A stretch of DNA of 7,822 nucleotides from NCBI GenBank assembly GCA_910584065.1, contig CAJTZN010000012.1, positions 1-7,822 on the forward strand, in the 5' to 3' direction. The notes under the pieces are model-generated. The model ran no database searches. It was given only the letters and a program-made list of their open reading frames with translations, and was not told the DNA's origin. This stretch comes from an uncultured Eubacterium sp. (lineage in GTDB: Bacteria; Bacillota; Clostridia; Lachnospirales; Lachnospiraceae). The position numbers were made by a program, and so were the translations under genes. Positions 1 to 6,102 of the stretch are shown in pieces (position 1 is the stretch's first letter; every line of letters begins with the position of its first letter).

Positions 1-1
1 A

Positions 2-541
2 ACGGATATAAGTCCGGTCGAGGGGATGACGGAATTGACTTCTTTTGTTATAATAGATTCTGACATAAGCACTCTGCCAGATTTGACGAAGCTTACGAAA
101 TTAGTCAGTAAAGATACGCATTTAGAGAGGAACAACCTGACAAAAGCGGAATTGACCACAAAATTACCGAAGCAGTTAGTCGACGATAAAGTGTGGCTTG
201 GCCAGATGGTGGACCTGCAGAAAAACAATCTGAAGAAACTGAAGAAAACACTGAAAGTAACTTCTCCCAAAAAGATGACGAAGATTACGAGCAAGACGAA
301 AAAAATTGTCGGGAAAGCTGGCAAAAACCTGAGAGTTGAGCTCTATTACCGCAGCGGACGTTCTCGTGAAAAGCTGATAAAAAGTGTAAAAGCAGATAAA
401 AATGGTGTGTTTACGATGAAAAACTTAAACCTGAAGAAATATAAGAAAAAGAAATTGATTTTGGAATCGTATTATTTTGACCACTGTTTTATGGATGATC
501 CATACCTGATGAAACAGGTAACGTTTAAAATAAAAAAATAG
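2..541 (+). CDS. 3' end of a leucine-rich-repeat, lysine-rich putative surface protein (5' end outside window)
   Basis: The reading frame is open to the left edge and ends at TAA 539-541. The first ATG (26) is a poor start because its only purine-rich tract, GAGGGG, abuts it with no spacer. Residues encoded upstream of that ATG also fit the repeat pattern, so this is read as a C-terminal fragment. The first 60 or so residues look like degenerate leucine-rich repeats, for example ISTLPDLTKLTKL and LERNNLT followed by a LPKQL segment. The last 100 or so residues are very lysine-rich. They resemble a beta-sandwich or Ig-like tail of secreted Firmicutes proteins (VGKAGKNLRVELYY, then KADKNGVFTMKNL). 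No sortase motif or membrane anchor follows. Role unknown; adhesion or surface display is inference. The gene is more AT-rich than the spoIIIA block. Confidence 0.6.
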   Translation, partial: TDISPVEGMTELTSFVIIDSDISTLPDLTKLTKLVSKDTHLERNNLTKAELTTKLPKQLVDDKVWLGQMVDLQKNNLKKLKKTLKVTSPKKMTKITSKTKKIVGKAGKNLRVELYYRSGRSREKLIKSVKADKNGVFTMKNLNLKKYKKKKLILESYYFDHCFMDDPYLMKQVTFKIKK

Positions 542-550
542 TTTCGCGGG

Positions 551-605
551 GCGTCCCCTCCAAATGAACGATCATTGTCTGTCATTTTGGAGGGGCGCTC
601 ATTTT
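551..605. terminator. Bidirectional rho-independent terminator between convergent genes
   Basis: The arms 551-566 and 583-598 form a stem of about 15 bp with a one-base bulge on each side (T554 and T585) and a 16-nt loop. A T-rich tract (602-605 and beyond) follows on the plus strand. On the minus strand the bases just beyond the stem, the complement of the A-rich run at about 529-540, give a long T-tract. The position, 10 nt after one stop codon and 9 nt before the convergent one, fits shared termination. Confidence 0.8.
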
Positions 606-606
606 A

Positions 607-1497
607 TCATTTTAGATCGGGGAAAACATCCAAAAGGCTTACTTGTCTGGCGTGTATTTTTTTTTCAAAGGTATGTAGATACTGGAAGATCTGCTCATTA
701 TCATGAACAATTCCGTGCTGGCGGCAGGTTTGGACAAATAATTCCATTAGGCGGTTGTTGTTTGGACTTTCAATGATGTATTGATTTCCGTATATTCGCA
801 TATATTTTTCTTTTAAGGGCGGGAACAGGCGGTCTAATTGTTCATAAAAATACTCTCGATTCCCTTCCCGCAGCGTAAGTCCCATGCCATAACAAATAAT
901 GCCATACACGTCTGCCTCGATGCACAGATCTAAAATACCGGTGATATTTTTTTCAGTATCGTTGATAAACGGCAGAATTGGTGTTAGCCATACAACGGTT
1001 GGTATGCCCGCGTCACGAAGTTGTTTCAATACCTCAAAGCGTTCTTTTGTCGTACTCACATTTGGCTCGATTTTTCTGCACAAAGCTTCGTCATAGGTCG
1101 TTAATGTCATCTGTACGACGCATTTCGTTTTTTCATTAATTTGTTGTAATAAGTCCAGATCGCGCAAAATGCGGTCTGATTTTGTGATGACGGTAAATCC
1201 AAACCCATATTTATAGATGAGGTGCAGAGCTTTTCTGACGTTTCCGATCTCCATTTCGAGAGGGATATAAGGATCGGTCATGGAGCCTGTTCCGATCATA
1301 CATTTCTTTCTTTTATGAAGCAGCGCGTACTCTAATAGTTCGATCGCGTTTTCTTTTATTTCGATATCTTCAAAAGCGTGTTCCATGTGATAGCAGCGGC
1401 TTCTGGAGTCGCAGTAAATGCAGCCGTGGGAGCAGCCGCGATATAGATTCATTCCGTTTTTGGAAGATAAAATTCCTTTTGCTTTTACAAAGTGCAT
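607..1497 (-). CDS. SPL-like radical SAM protein (COG1533-type), 296 aa
   Basis: This is a radical S-adenosylmethionine enzyme. With the start chosen here, the [4Fe-4S] cluster motif CSHGCIYC (Cys22, Cys26, Cys29, CX3CX2C) sits in an N-terminal context RGCSHGCIYCDSR typical of the spore-photoproduct-lyase-related family. Further family-like segments are GTGSMTDPYIPLE, VITKSDRILRD and TPILPFINDTE. The frame is open to ATG 1614, but the start at 1497 is preferred. It has GAGGGG with a 6-nt spacer, and an extended -10 element lies at 1547-1555, so upstream ATGs at 1545 and 1614 would be at or before the transcript start. The substrate cannot be read from sequence. True SplB repairs spore photoproduct, but most members of this group are uncharacterised. 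The gene is divergent from spoIIIA, and nothing ties it functionally to sporulation beyond proximity. Confidence 0.88.
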   Translation of the reverse strand: MHFVKAKGILSSKNGMNLYRGCSHGCIYCDSRSRCYHMEHAFEDIEIKENAIELLEYALLHKRKKCMIGTGSMTDPYIPLEMEIGNVRKALHLIYKYGFGFTVITKSDRILRDLDLLQQINEKTKCVVQMTLTTYDEALCRKIEPNVSTTKERFEVLKQLRDAGIPTVVWLTPILPFINDTEKNITGILDLCIEADVYGIICYGMGLTLREGNREYFYEQLDRLFPPLKEKYMRIYGNQYIIESPNNNRLMELFVQTCRQHGIVHDNEQIFQYLHTFEKKIHARQVSLLDVFPDLK

Positions 1498-1546
1498 GCT
1501 GAACCCCTCGTTTACTGGTAAGATTGTACCTAAATGTACTGACATG

Positions 1547-1555
1547 ATTATACCA
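1547..1555 (-). promoter_or_regulatory. Extended -10 promoter for the radical SAM gene
   Basis: On the minus strand this reads TGGTATAAT, a perfect TATAAT preceded by the TGn extension used by housekeeping sigma factors. No good -35 hexamer is seen 16-18 nt upstream, which is common for extended -10 promoters. The predicted transcript start is about 1540, giving a leader of about 43 nt before the ATG at 1497. Confidence 0.65.
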
Positions 1556-1590
1556 CTTTGGGCGGCGGAATAGAAGCCGTTTATTTTTTT

Positions 1591-1619
1591 GCATGATTCC
1601 ATTCTTTGCTGCATATATT
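1591..1619 (+). promoter_or_regulatory. Candidate sigma-E promoter of the spoIIIA operon
   Basis: GCATGAT (1591-1597), a 14-nt spacer and CATATATT (1612-1619) resemble the sporulation sigma-E pattern: a -35 with an ATA-type core, a spacer of about 14 nt, and a -10 like CATACAnT. The -10 matches about 6 of 8 positions and the -35 is weaker. It lies about 30 bp before the spoIIIAA start and 16 bp before its RBS. The B. subtilis spoIIIA operon is known to be transcribed by sigma-E in the mother cell. Confidence 0.5.
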
Positions 1620-1649
1620 CAAATAAACGCAGACAAGGAGTGATGGGAG

Positions 1650-2555
1650 ATGGAATGGACGGAGATTAAAAACATACTGCCGGCTAAATTTAGGCCATGC
1701 TTTACGGGCGGGCGTGTGGACGTGGACAGGCTGCGGGAGATACGATTCCGCATGGGACAGCCTGTGGAAGTGATCGGTGGGAAACGCCGGATACTCGGCG
1801 CTGGAAAAGTGGACAGGTCGGATCTGAAGGAAATGATCGCTTACATAAGCGGCTATTCCCTGTATGCGTTTGAAGAGGAGATCGCTCAGGGATTTATGAC
1901 CATCCCGGGCGGGCATCGTGTCGGGGTGGCCGGGCAGGTGGTGGTCGAGCGCGGGTGCGTGAAAAATATCAGGAATATTTCATTTGTCAATGTCCGTATC
2001 TCCCATGAGGTCATTGGCTGCGGGAAGAACGTGATGCCGTATCTCGATGAGGGCGGGCGGCTGCCGGATACGCTGATCATCTCGCCGCCCGGGTGCGGGA
2101 AGACCACGCTGCTGCGCGATATTGCGCGGATGTTGTCCGGGGATGCCGGGAGTTCGGAGGGAAAGACCGTGACGGTAGTGGACGAGCGGAGTGAGATTGC
2201 CGGATGCTACCGCGGCGTGCCGCAAAACGATGTGGGCTGCCGGACCGATGTGCTCGACGGCTGCCCGAAATCGGAGGGGATGATGATGGCGGTCCGGTCG
2301 CTCTCACCGGAGGTGATCGTCGTCGATGAGATTGGCGGAAAAAAGGATGTACAGGCATTGGAACATGTGATGAACTGCGGCTGCCGCATCATCGCGGCCA
2401 TCCACGGCGAAAATTATCAGGAGGTCAGGAATAAACCGGAGGTAGGAAGACTGCTGGAACAGGAACGGTTTGGCCGGTACATCGTTCTCGGACATGCGGG
2501 AGGGCCGGGTAGCATAGAGGATGTGCGGGATCGGAAGGGAAGGATCTTAGTGTGA
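1650..2555 (+). CDS. spoIIIAA: Stage III sporulation protein AA, secretion-type ATPase
   Basis: 301 aa, against about 307 in B. subtilis. It is a cytoplasmic ATPase related to type II/IV secretion ATPases, thought to power or assemble the mother-cell side of the SpoIIIA-SpoIIQ channel. The Walker A motif is SPPGCGKTT at residues 145-153, and Walker B is VIVVDEIGG at 222-230. AAIHGE at about 249-254 resembles the conserved histidine region of this ATPase group. The N-terminal half (for example IPGGHRVGVAGQ at 85-96) matches the family-specific domain. The start is supported by AAGGAG at 1635-1640 with a 9-nt spacer. It is the first gene of the operon, downstream of a sigma-E-like promoter. The stop codon lies inside a perfect inverted repeat (2550-2568). 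Nothing appears truncated. Confidence 0.96.
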   Translation: MEWTEIKNILPAKFRPCFTGGRVDVDRLREIRFRMGQPVEVIGGKRRILGAGKVDRSDLKEMIAYISGYSLYAFEEEIAQGFMTIPGGHRVGVAGQVVVERGCVKNIRNISFVNVRISHEVIGCGKNVMPYLDEGGRLPDTLIISPPGCGKTTLLRDIARMLSGDAGSSEGKTVTVVDERSEIAGCYRGVPQNDVGCRTDVLDGCPKSEGMMMAVRSLSPEVIVVDEIGGKKDVQALEHVMNCGCRIIAAIHGENYQEVRNKPEVGRLLEQERFGRYIVLGHAGGPGSIEDVRDRKGRILV

Positions 2556-2568
2556 ACTACGTTCACAC
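2550..2568 (+). repeat. Perfect 8-bp inverted repeat spanning the spoIIIAA stop codon
   Basis: GTGTGAAC (2550-2557) and GTTCACAC (2561-2568) are exact reverse complements around a 3-nt TAC centre. The spoIIIAA TGA (2553-2555) lies in the left arm. No T-run follows, so it is not a standard terminator. It could be an mRNA hairpin or a dyad protein site. Confidence 0.75.
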
Positions 2569-2569
2569 G

Positions 2570-2606
2570 GCAATTTGTGTCTGCGCGCTGCTTGACACAA
2601 AGTTGC
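2570..2606 (+). repeat. Long stem-loop in the spoIIIAA-spoIIIAB gap
   Basis: The arms 2570-2581 (GCAATTTGTGTC) and 2594-2606 (GACACAAAGTTGC) make a 12-bp stem with one bulged base (G2602) and a 12-nt loop. The loop carries TGCGCGCTG. It follows the hairpin at 2550-2568 after one base, so the two form a tandem pair. No U-tract is present to make it an obvious terminator. Confidence 0.75.
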
Positions 2607-2610
2607 TTTA

Positions 2611-2628
2611 TGCGCAAAAAACAGCGCA
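2611..2628 (+). repeat. Small stem-loop before spoIIIAB, complementary to the upstream loop
   Basis: TGCGC (2611-2615) and GCGCA (2624-2628) can form a 5-bp stem around an A-rich loop. CAGCGC (2622-2627) is also complementary to GCGCTG (2585-2590) in the loop of the preceding hairpin. The segment could therefore switch between a local hairpin and a pseudoknot just 6 nt before the spoIIIAB ribosome binding site. Confidence 0.45.
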
Positions 2629-2643
2629 GAAAAGAGGATTATG

Positions 2644-3174
2644 ATGGCTGAAACGATAGCAAAAGTAATGGGAGCGGTGCTGCTCGTGTTTGGAACAACG
2701 GCATTTGGCGTTTATAAAGGATGCCTGTACAACAGCAGGCTTCTGAACCTGTATGAGATCAAGAAGGCGTTTCTGTATGTGCAGGGTGAGATCCGGTATA
2801 TGAATACGCCGATGGCGGAAACGTTAGAGGGGGCGGCGCATCAGATCCGGGGGAATAGCCGGCGCTTTTTTTCCCGCGTATCAAAAGAACTGCAGGCGGG
2901 AAGCCGGAAGGAATTGAAGCAGGTGTGGGAGGATGCCGTTTCGAAGGAAATGGGCGGGGAATGTTTAGAGCGGGAAGCGGTCGAAGTGCTCCGGGAAATG
3001 GGAGGGCAGCTCGGGTGTCTGGACCGGCAGGCGCAGGAACAGGCGATTGATTATTTTCTAAGTAAATGGGAGTTTTTAATAGAAAAAAGGCGGAGAGAAA
3101 AAAACGAGAAGTTAAAGCTGTATTATGTGTGCGGGATCATGTGCGGGTTACTAATGGTCATTCTCATCGTGTGA
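2644..3174 (+). CDS. spoIIIAB: Stage III sporulation protein AB
   Basis: 176 aa from the chosen start, against about 171 in B. subtilis. It is a membrane protein of the SpoIIIA complex with a topology reminiscent of type II secretion platform proteins. It has an N-terminal membrane segment (about residues 6-24, VMGAVLLVFGTTAFGVY), a central soluble helical domain rich in Glu, Arg and Lys, and a C-terminal membrane segment (LYYVCGIMCGLLMVILIV). Two adjacent ATGs exist. GAGG at 2634-2637 is 6 nt from ATG 2644 but only 3 nt from ATG 2641, so 2644 is preferred; the two differ by one Met. The 85-nt gap upstream is structured and unusual for this operon. The family call rests on position in the operon, size, topology and sequence character. 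Confidence 0.93.
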   Translation: MAETIAKVMGAVLLVFGTTAFGVYKGCLYNSRLLNLYEIKKAFLYVQGEIRYMNTPMAETLEGAAHQIRGNSRRFFSRVSKELQAGSRKELKQVWEDAVSKEMGGECLEREAVEVLREMGGQLGCLDRQAQEQAIDYFLSKWEFLIEKRRREKNEKLKLYYVCGIMCGLLMVILIV

Positions 3175-3193
3175 GCACCGGAAAGGATTAGCT

Positions 3194-3388
3194 GTGGAAG
3201 TTAGTATTATTTTCAAAATTGCGCTGGTTGGCATTCTCGTGTCGATGCTCAATCAGATCCTGCGGCAGTCGGGCCGGGAGGAACAGGCGTTTTTAACAGG
3301 GCTGGCGGGATTGATCCTCGTGCTGTTCTGGGTCATTCCCTATATCGCGGAGCTGTTTGAGATGATCGAGCGGCTGTTTGCGATCTAG
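3194..3388 (+). CDS. spoIIIAC: Stage III sporulation protein AC
   Basis: 64 aa, close to the B. subtilis protein of about 68 aa. It is a very small membrane protein with two hydrophobic segments, at about residues 4-21 and 32-52, joined by a short polar turn (RQSGREEQ). It starts with GTG; AAAGGA at 3182-3187 is 6 nt upstream. It lies 19 nt after spoIIIAB. It is a component of the membrane assembly of the SpoIIIA channel, and its precise role is not established. A 102-nt non-coding gap separates it from spoIIIAD, longer than expected for two such closely paired genes. Confidence 0.93.
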   Translation: MEVSIIFKIALVGILVSMLNQILRQSGREEQAFLTGLAGLILVLFWVIPYIAELFEMIERLFAI

Positions 3389-3432
3389 TGCATGGTACAA
3401 TCGCGGAGCAGGGCGGAGGACGCGGCATTTTT

Positions 3433-3464
3433 AGCGTTCGCTGCATTGTCAGCGTCCGCTGCAT
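3433..3464 (+). repeat. Two-copy 14-bp direct repeat in the spoIIIAC-spoIIIAD gap
   Basis: AGCGTTCGCTGCAT (3433-3446) and AGCGTCCGCTGCAT (3451-3464) differ at one base and are spaced by 18 bp. Each begins with an AGCG..CGCT dyad, and the second arm can also pair imperfectly with 3413-3423. Function unknown: it may be a local duplication, a protein site, or part of an RNA fold upstream of the spoIIIAD RBS. Confidence 0.6.
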
Positions 3465-3490
3465 CCACAGGAGAGAGGGGGAGCAGGTTA

Positions 3491-3871
3491 ATGGTAAAGA
3501 TCGCGTTGATCGCCATCGCCAGCATGACGCTTGCCATCGTGGTGGGGACGATGAGGAAGGATATCAGCATTTGGATCACGATCGTGAGCGGAATGATCAT
3601 ATTCTTTTTTGGTATTACAAAATTTGAGTATATTGTGGACATGTTCCATGAACTGACGGAGTACATCGGGATCAGTGAGACGTATATCAAGATCATCTTA
3701 AAAATGATCGGCATTGCGTACTTATCCGAATTTACGGCGTCGATCTGTAAAGATGCCGGGCAGAATACGATTGCCGGGCAGGTGGACTTTTTTGGGCGGA
3801 TGAGTATGATCGCTGTCAGTCTGCCGGTGCTGCAGTCGCTTTTGGAGACGATCGGGGAATTGATCCCGTGA
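3491..3871 (+). CDS. spoIIIAD: Stage III sporulation protein AD
   Basis: 126 aa from the chosen start, against about 133 in B. subtilis. It is a membrane protein of the SpoIIIA complex, encoded beside its small partner SpoIIIAC. Hydrophobic segments lie at about residues 3-20 and 24-42. A conserved-looking C-terminal half follows (IKIILKMIGIAYLSEF, then a CKDAGQ turn and a final amphipathic helix). The frame is open back to ATG 3392, but that would add 33 Ala/Ser/Arg-rich residues unlike the family and encoded by the repeat-bearing gap. ATG 3491 has GGAG (3480-3483) within a purine-rich tract and a 7-nt spacer. It is followed by a 77-nt gap (3872-3948) in which I see only the spoIIIAE RBS. 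Confidence 0.92.
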   Translation: MVKIALIAIASMTLAIVVGTMRKDISIWITIVSGMIIFFFGITKFEYIVDMFHELTEYIGISETYIKIILKMIGIAYLSEFTASICKDAGQNTIAGQVDFFGRMSMIAVSLPVLQSLLETIGELIP

Positions 3872-3948
3872 CGTTTCATCAGGCAGGGGCGGTATTAGCT
3901 GGGAAAAGGAAGTTTGTGGGCAGAAACGGGGATTGAGGATCGGGGGAA

Positions 3949-5205
3949 ATGATGGGAATGAGGGGACTACGGATACATAAAAACCGGGTGATCCGGTGGA
4001 AATGGATATGGCTGTTGTTTTTTTGTGTTGTCCTGCAGCCGCGGGCTGATGTTCACGCGGAAGAGAGTGCGTTTGGTCAGGCGGAAGCTGTGCTGGCAGA
4101 GAAGGAAATATTGGTGGCAGCAGGTAATGGGGAACAGAGGACAGAAGATGTCTATGATACGATTTACGACAGCATCCCGCTGGACGAAGTGGAAGAAATC
4201 CTTCAGGAGCTGAAAGCGGATGAGATTGATTTTTCCGTGCGGGAGTATGTGGATCAGGTGCTTCAGGGAAACGCGGAACTTTCCCTTGCCGGGATCGGGG
4301 AATATGTCAGGCAGTATCTCTCGGAGCAGTTGGAACACAACAAGAGTACCTTTATCCGGCTTCTATTATATGGCATCCTGTCGGGCATATTTATCAATTT
4401 CTCGACGAGCCTGTACGAAAAACAGATGGGGGATATAGGATTTCAGATCATTTATTTTCTCGTGGCGTCGGTTTTATTTGCTGGGTTTTTCTCCGCCTTC
4501 GCCGTGGCTGGTGAGGTGCTGAAGAATATCGTAGATTTTATGCGGGCGCTCGTGCCCACCTTTTCGGTCGCGCTCACGTGGAGTTCGGGCAGCGCCACGT
4601 CGATTGCTTTTTACCAGACGGCGCTGTACGCGATCGCGATCGCGGAACATCTGCTTGTCAATCTGTTTCTGCCGATCGTGCAGGTCTATTTTCTCGTCGG
4701 TATGCTGAATCCGCTGATGGGATGGCGGTTCACGAGATTTACGGCGCTGCTGCGGAGTTTTGTGCGCATCGGAACGAAGACGCTTCTGGCGCTCCTCATT
4801 GGCCATCAGGGCATCCAGGGGCTGATCATGCCGGCGCTCGATGGCGTGAAGCGGTCTGCCGTATTCAAAGCGGCGAACAGCATACCAGGGGTGGGAAATG
4901 TATTTGGTGGCGTGGCGGATACGGTCATCGGCACGGGCATCCTGATCAAAAGCGCCATCGGCGTCGGCGGCCTGGTGGCGATCGCCGTCATCTGCCTCGT
5001 GCCGATCTTGAAACTCGTTGTCTTTACTGTGCTCTATAAAGGACTGGCGGCGTTTTCCCAGCCGGTTACTGATAAAAGGATCGTGTCGGTATTTCAAAGC
5101 ACGGCGGACAGCGGGAGGCTGCTCCTGCATATGGTGTTTATGACGGCCGTCATGTTCCTGATCACGCTCACGATCGTCATAGCCGCGACAAATATGGCGC
5201 TATAG
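3949..5205 (+). CDS. spoIIIAE: Stage III sporulation protein AE, polytopic membrane protein
   Basis: 418 aa, against about 399 in B. subtilis. It is the large polytopic membrane protein of the SpoIIIA channel. A basic N-terminus and hydrophobic core at about residues 17-30 end in VHA (residue 37), a plausible signal peptidase site. An extracytoplasmic helical domain (about 40-130) rich in acidic residues follows. Several membrane segments then occupy about 135-155, 164-190, 220-252, 278-293, 337-368 and 391-415. Gly-rich conserved stretches such as SIPGVGNVFGGVADTVIGTG (311-330) fit the family. Three in-frame ATGs lie at 3949, 3952 and 3958. GAGG at 3935-3938 with a 10-nt spacer, plus the intervening G-run, make 3949 or 3952 the likely start. 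It is separated by 44 nt from spoIIIAF. Confidence 0.95.
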   Translation: MMGMRGLRIHKNRVIRWKWIWLLFFCVVLQPRADVHAEESAFGQAEAVLAEKEILVAAGNGEQRTEDVYDTIYDSIPLDEVEEILQELKADEIDFSVREYVDQVLQGNAELSLAGIGEYVRQYLSEQLEHNKSTFIRLLLYGILSGIFINFSTSLYEKQMGDIGFQIIYFLVASVLFAGFFSAFAVAGEVLKNIVDFMRALVPTFSVALTWSSGSATSIAFYQTALYAIAIAEHLLVNLFLPIVQVYFLVGMLNPLMGWRFTRFTALLRSFVRIGTKTLLALLIGHQGIQGLIMPALDGVKRSAVFKAANSIPGVGNVFGGVADTVIGTGILIKSAIGVGGLVAIAVICLVPILKLVVFTVLYKGLAAFSQPVTDKRIVSVFQSTADSGRLLLHMVFMTAVMFLITLTIVIAATNMAL

Positions 5206-5249
5206 AAGAAGGGCGCCAAAAGGCATGGTTTTGCAAAAGGAGGATTGGT

Positions 5250-5564
5250 ATGGATGAGATGCTTCAAATCGTAAAAAATGTAACAGTTTTTGTCCTGCTG
5301 TTTTCAATCGTATCGAATTTATTTGCCAAATCGAAGTATGAAAAATATTTTGATCTTGTGCAAGGTGTCATTTTGATCATTCTCGTGATGATGCCGCTGT
5401 TTTCATGGATCACCGGCGAAGATTTCATCGACGGGCTTTTGCGGGATAATATGTCGAAGGTCGAAGAACAATTCCGCGAGGATGAATTGCGGCTGATCGG
5501 TGAACAGCGGGAACAGATGTTACAGGATGGTTTTGGACTCGATGGGAGGGAGGCAGATGAGTGA
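5250..5564 (+). CDS. spoIIIAF: Stage III sporulation protein AF, short form
   Basis: 104 aa, about half of the B. subtilis protein (about 206 aa). Two membrane segments are present at about residues 8-26 and 36-55, separated by a basic, aromatic loop (AKSKYEKYFD) typical of SpoIIIAF. After them there is only a charged helical stretch (about 66-95), and the protein stops. In B. subtilis AF the soluble C-terminal half carries a ring-building-type fold, which has no room here. The start has AAGGAGG (5237-5243) and a 6-nt spacer. The stop overlaps the spoIIIAG start as ATGAGTGA, so the short end is tied to an intact junction rather than looking like a frameshift. Either a lineage-specific short form or a real domain loss is possible. 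Confidence 0.88.
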   Translation: MDEMLQIVKNVTVFVLLFSIVSNLFAKSKYEKYFDLVQGVILIILVMMPLFSWITGEDFIDGLLRDNMSKVEEQFREDELRLIGEQREQMLQDGFGLDGREADE

Positions 5565-6102
5565 TTATTTGGAGAAAATAAAGGAAATGGTGAGTAAGGC
5601 AGGGCCGTTTCGGATCGCGGCGGTCATAATCTCGGGGGTGCTTTTGTTATTGCTCTCGTGCGGCAATGTTTTTTCTAAGCCGGATACCGGAGGGGAGTCC
5701 GAAATGGTGCCGGAGTCCGCGGGGCCGCCGGCAAACGAACTGACGGATTACAAAGAACAGATGGAAACACAGGTCAAGGAAATATTGGAGCGCGTGGAAG
5801 GGGTCGGCGCGGTCGATGTCATGATCACGCTGAAAAGTTCGCGGGAGAAAGTGACATTAAAAGATAATTCGGCCGGCGGGGAGAGGAGTGAGGAAAAGAG
5901 CGTGCTGATCGAGGATGAGGATCATAATACAGAGCCCTATATCGTGCAGGAAGTGGAGCCGGAGATCGAAGGAATCCTCGTCGTCTGCGGCGGGGGCGCC
6001 GATCCTGGCATACAACGAGAAATAATAGCAGGCATTTCGGCATTATTTCCTGTGGAGAGTCATAAAATTAAAGTAATGAAAAGTAAGGAGGCAAAGAAGT
6101 GA
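5557..6102 (+). CDS. spoIIIAG: Stage III sporulation protein AG, ring-building channel protein
   Basis: 181 aa, against about 229 in B. subtilis. It is a membrane-anchored protein whose B. subtilis homologue forms a large ring in the intermembrane space between mother cell and forespore. It has one membrane segment at about residues 18-36, a short linker, then a ring-building domain at about 65-172 (KEILERVEGVGAVDVMITL, then EIEGILVVCGGG and REIIAGISALFPV). A charged insertion at about 98-130 sits where B. subtilis AG has the extra beta region, but it is shorter. The frame extends back to 5500. ATG 5557 is preferred because it has the purine tract GGGAGGGAGG (5544-5553) and gives an 8-nt overlap with spoIIIAF suited to coupling. 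It overlaps spoIIIAH by 4 nt. Confidence 0.94.
   Translation: MSDYLEKIKEMVSKAGPFRIAAVIISGVLLLLLSCGNVFSKPDTGGESEMVPESAGPPANELTDYKEQMETQVKEILERVEGVGAVDVMITLKSSREKVTLKDNSAGGERSEEKSVLIEDEDHNTEPYIVQEVEPEIEGILVVCGGGADPGIQREIIAGISALFPVESHKIKVMKSKEAKK

Noticed and set aside
1498..1614. Upstream starts of the radical SAM gene (ATG 1614 and ATG 1545)
   Set aside because: Both lie at or upstream of the predicted transcript start set by TGGTATAAT, and ATG 1497 has a good GAGGGG site.
2592..2620. TTGACA at 2592-2597 as an internal promoter
   Set aside because: No -10-like hexamer at 16-18 nt; the motif is part of the 3' arm of a stem-loop.
3392..3490. N-terminal extension of SpoIIIAD from ATG 3392
   Set aside because: No clear RBS at the proper distance, low-complexity residues, and a much better start at 3491 that gives family-like length.
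4474..5130. Antisense frame of 218 codons within spoIIIAE
   Set aside because: Arg/His/Gln-rich translation typical of a shadow of a GC-rich membrane gene; no domain or RBS support.
5500..5564. Frameshift splitting a longer SpoIIIAF
   Set aside because: The frame that continues past the stop is spoIIIAG from its own start, with a clear RBS and the typical overlap; no leftover AF-like sequence was seen.
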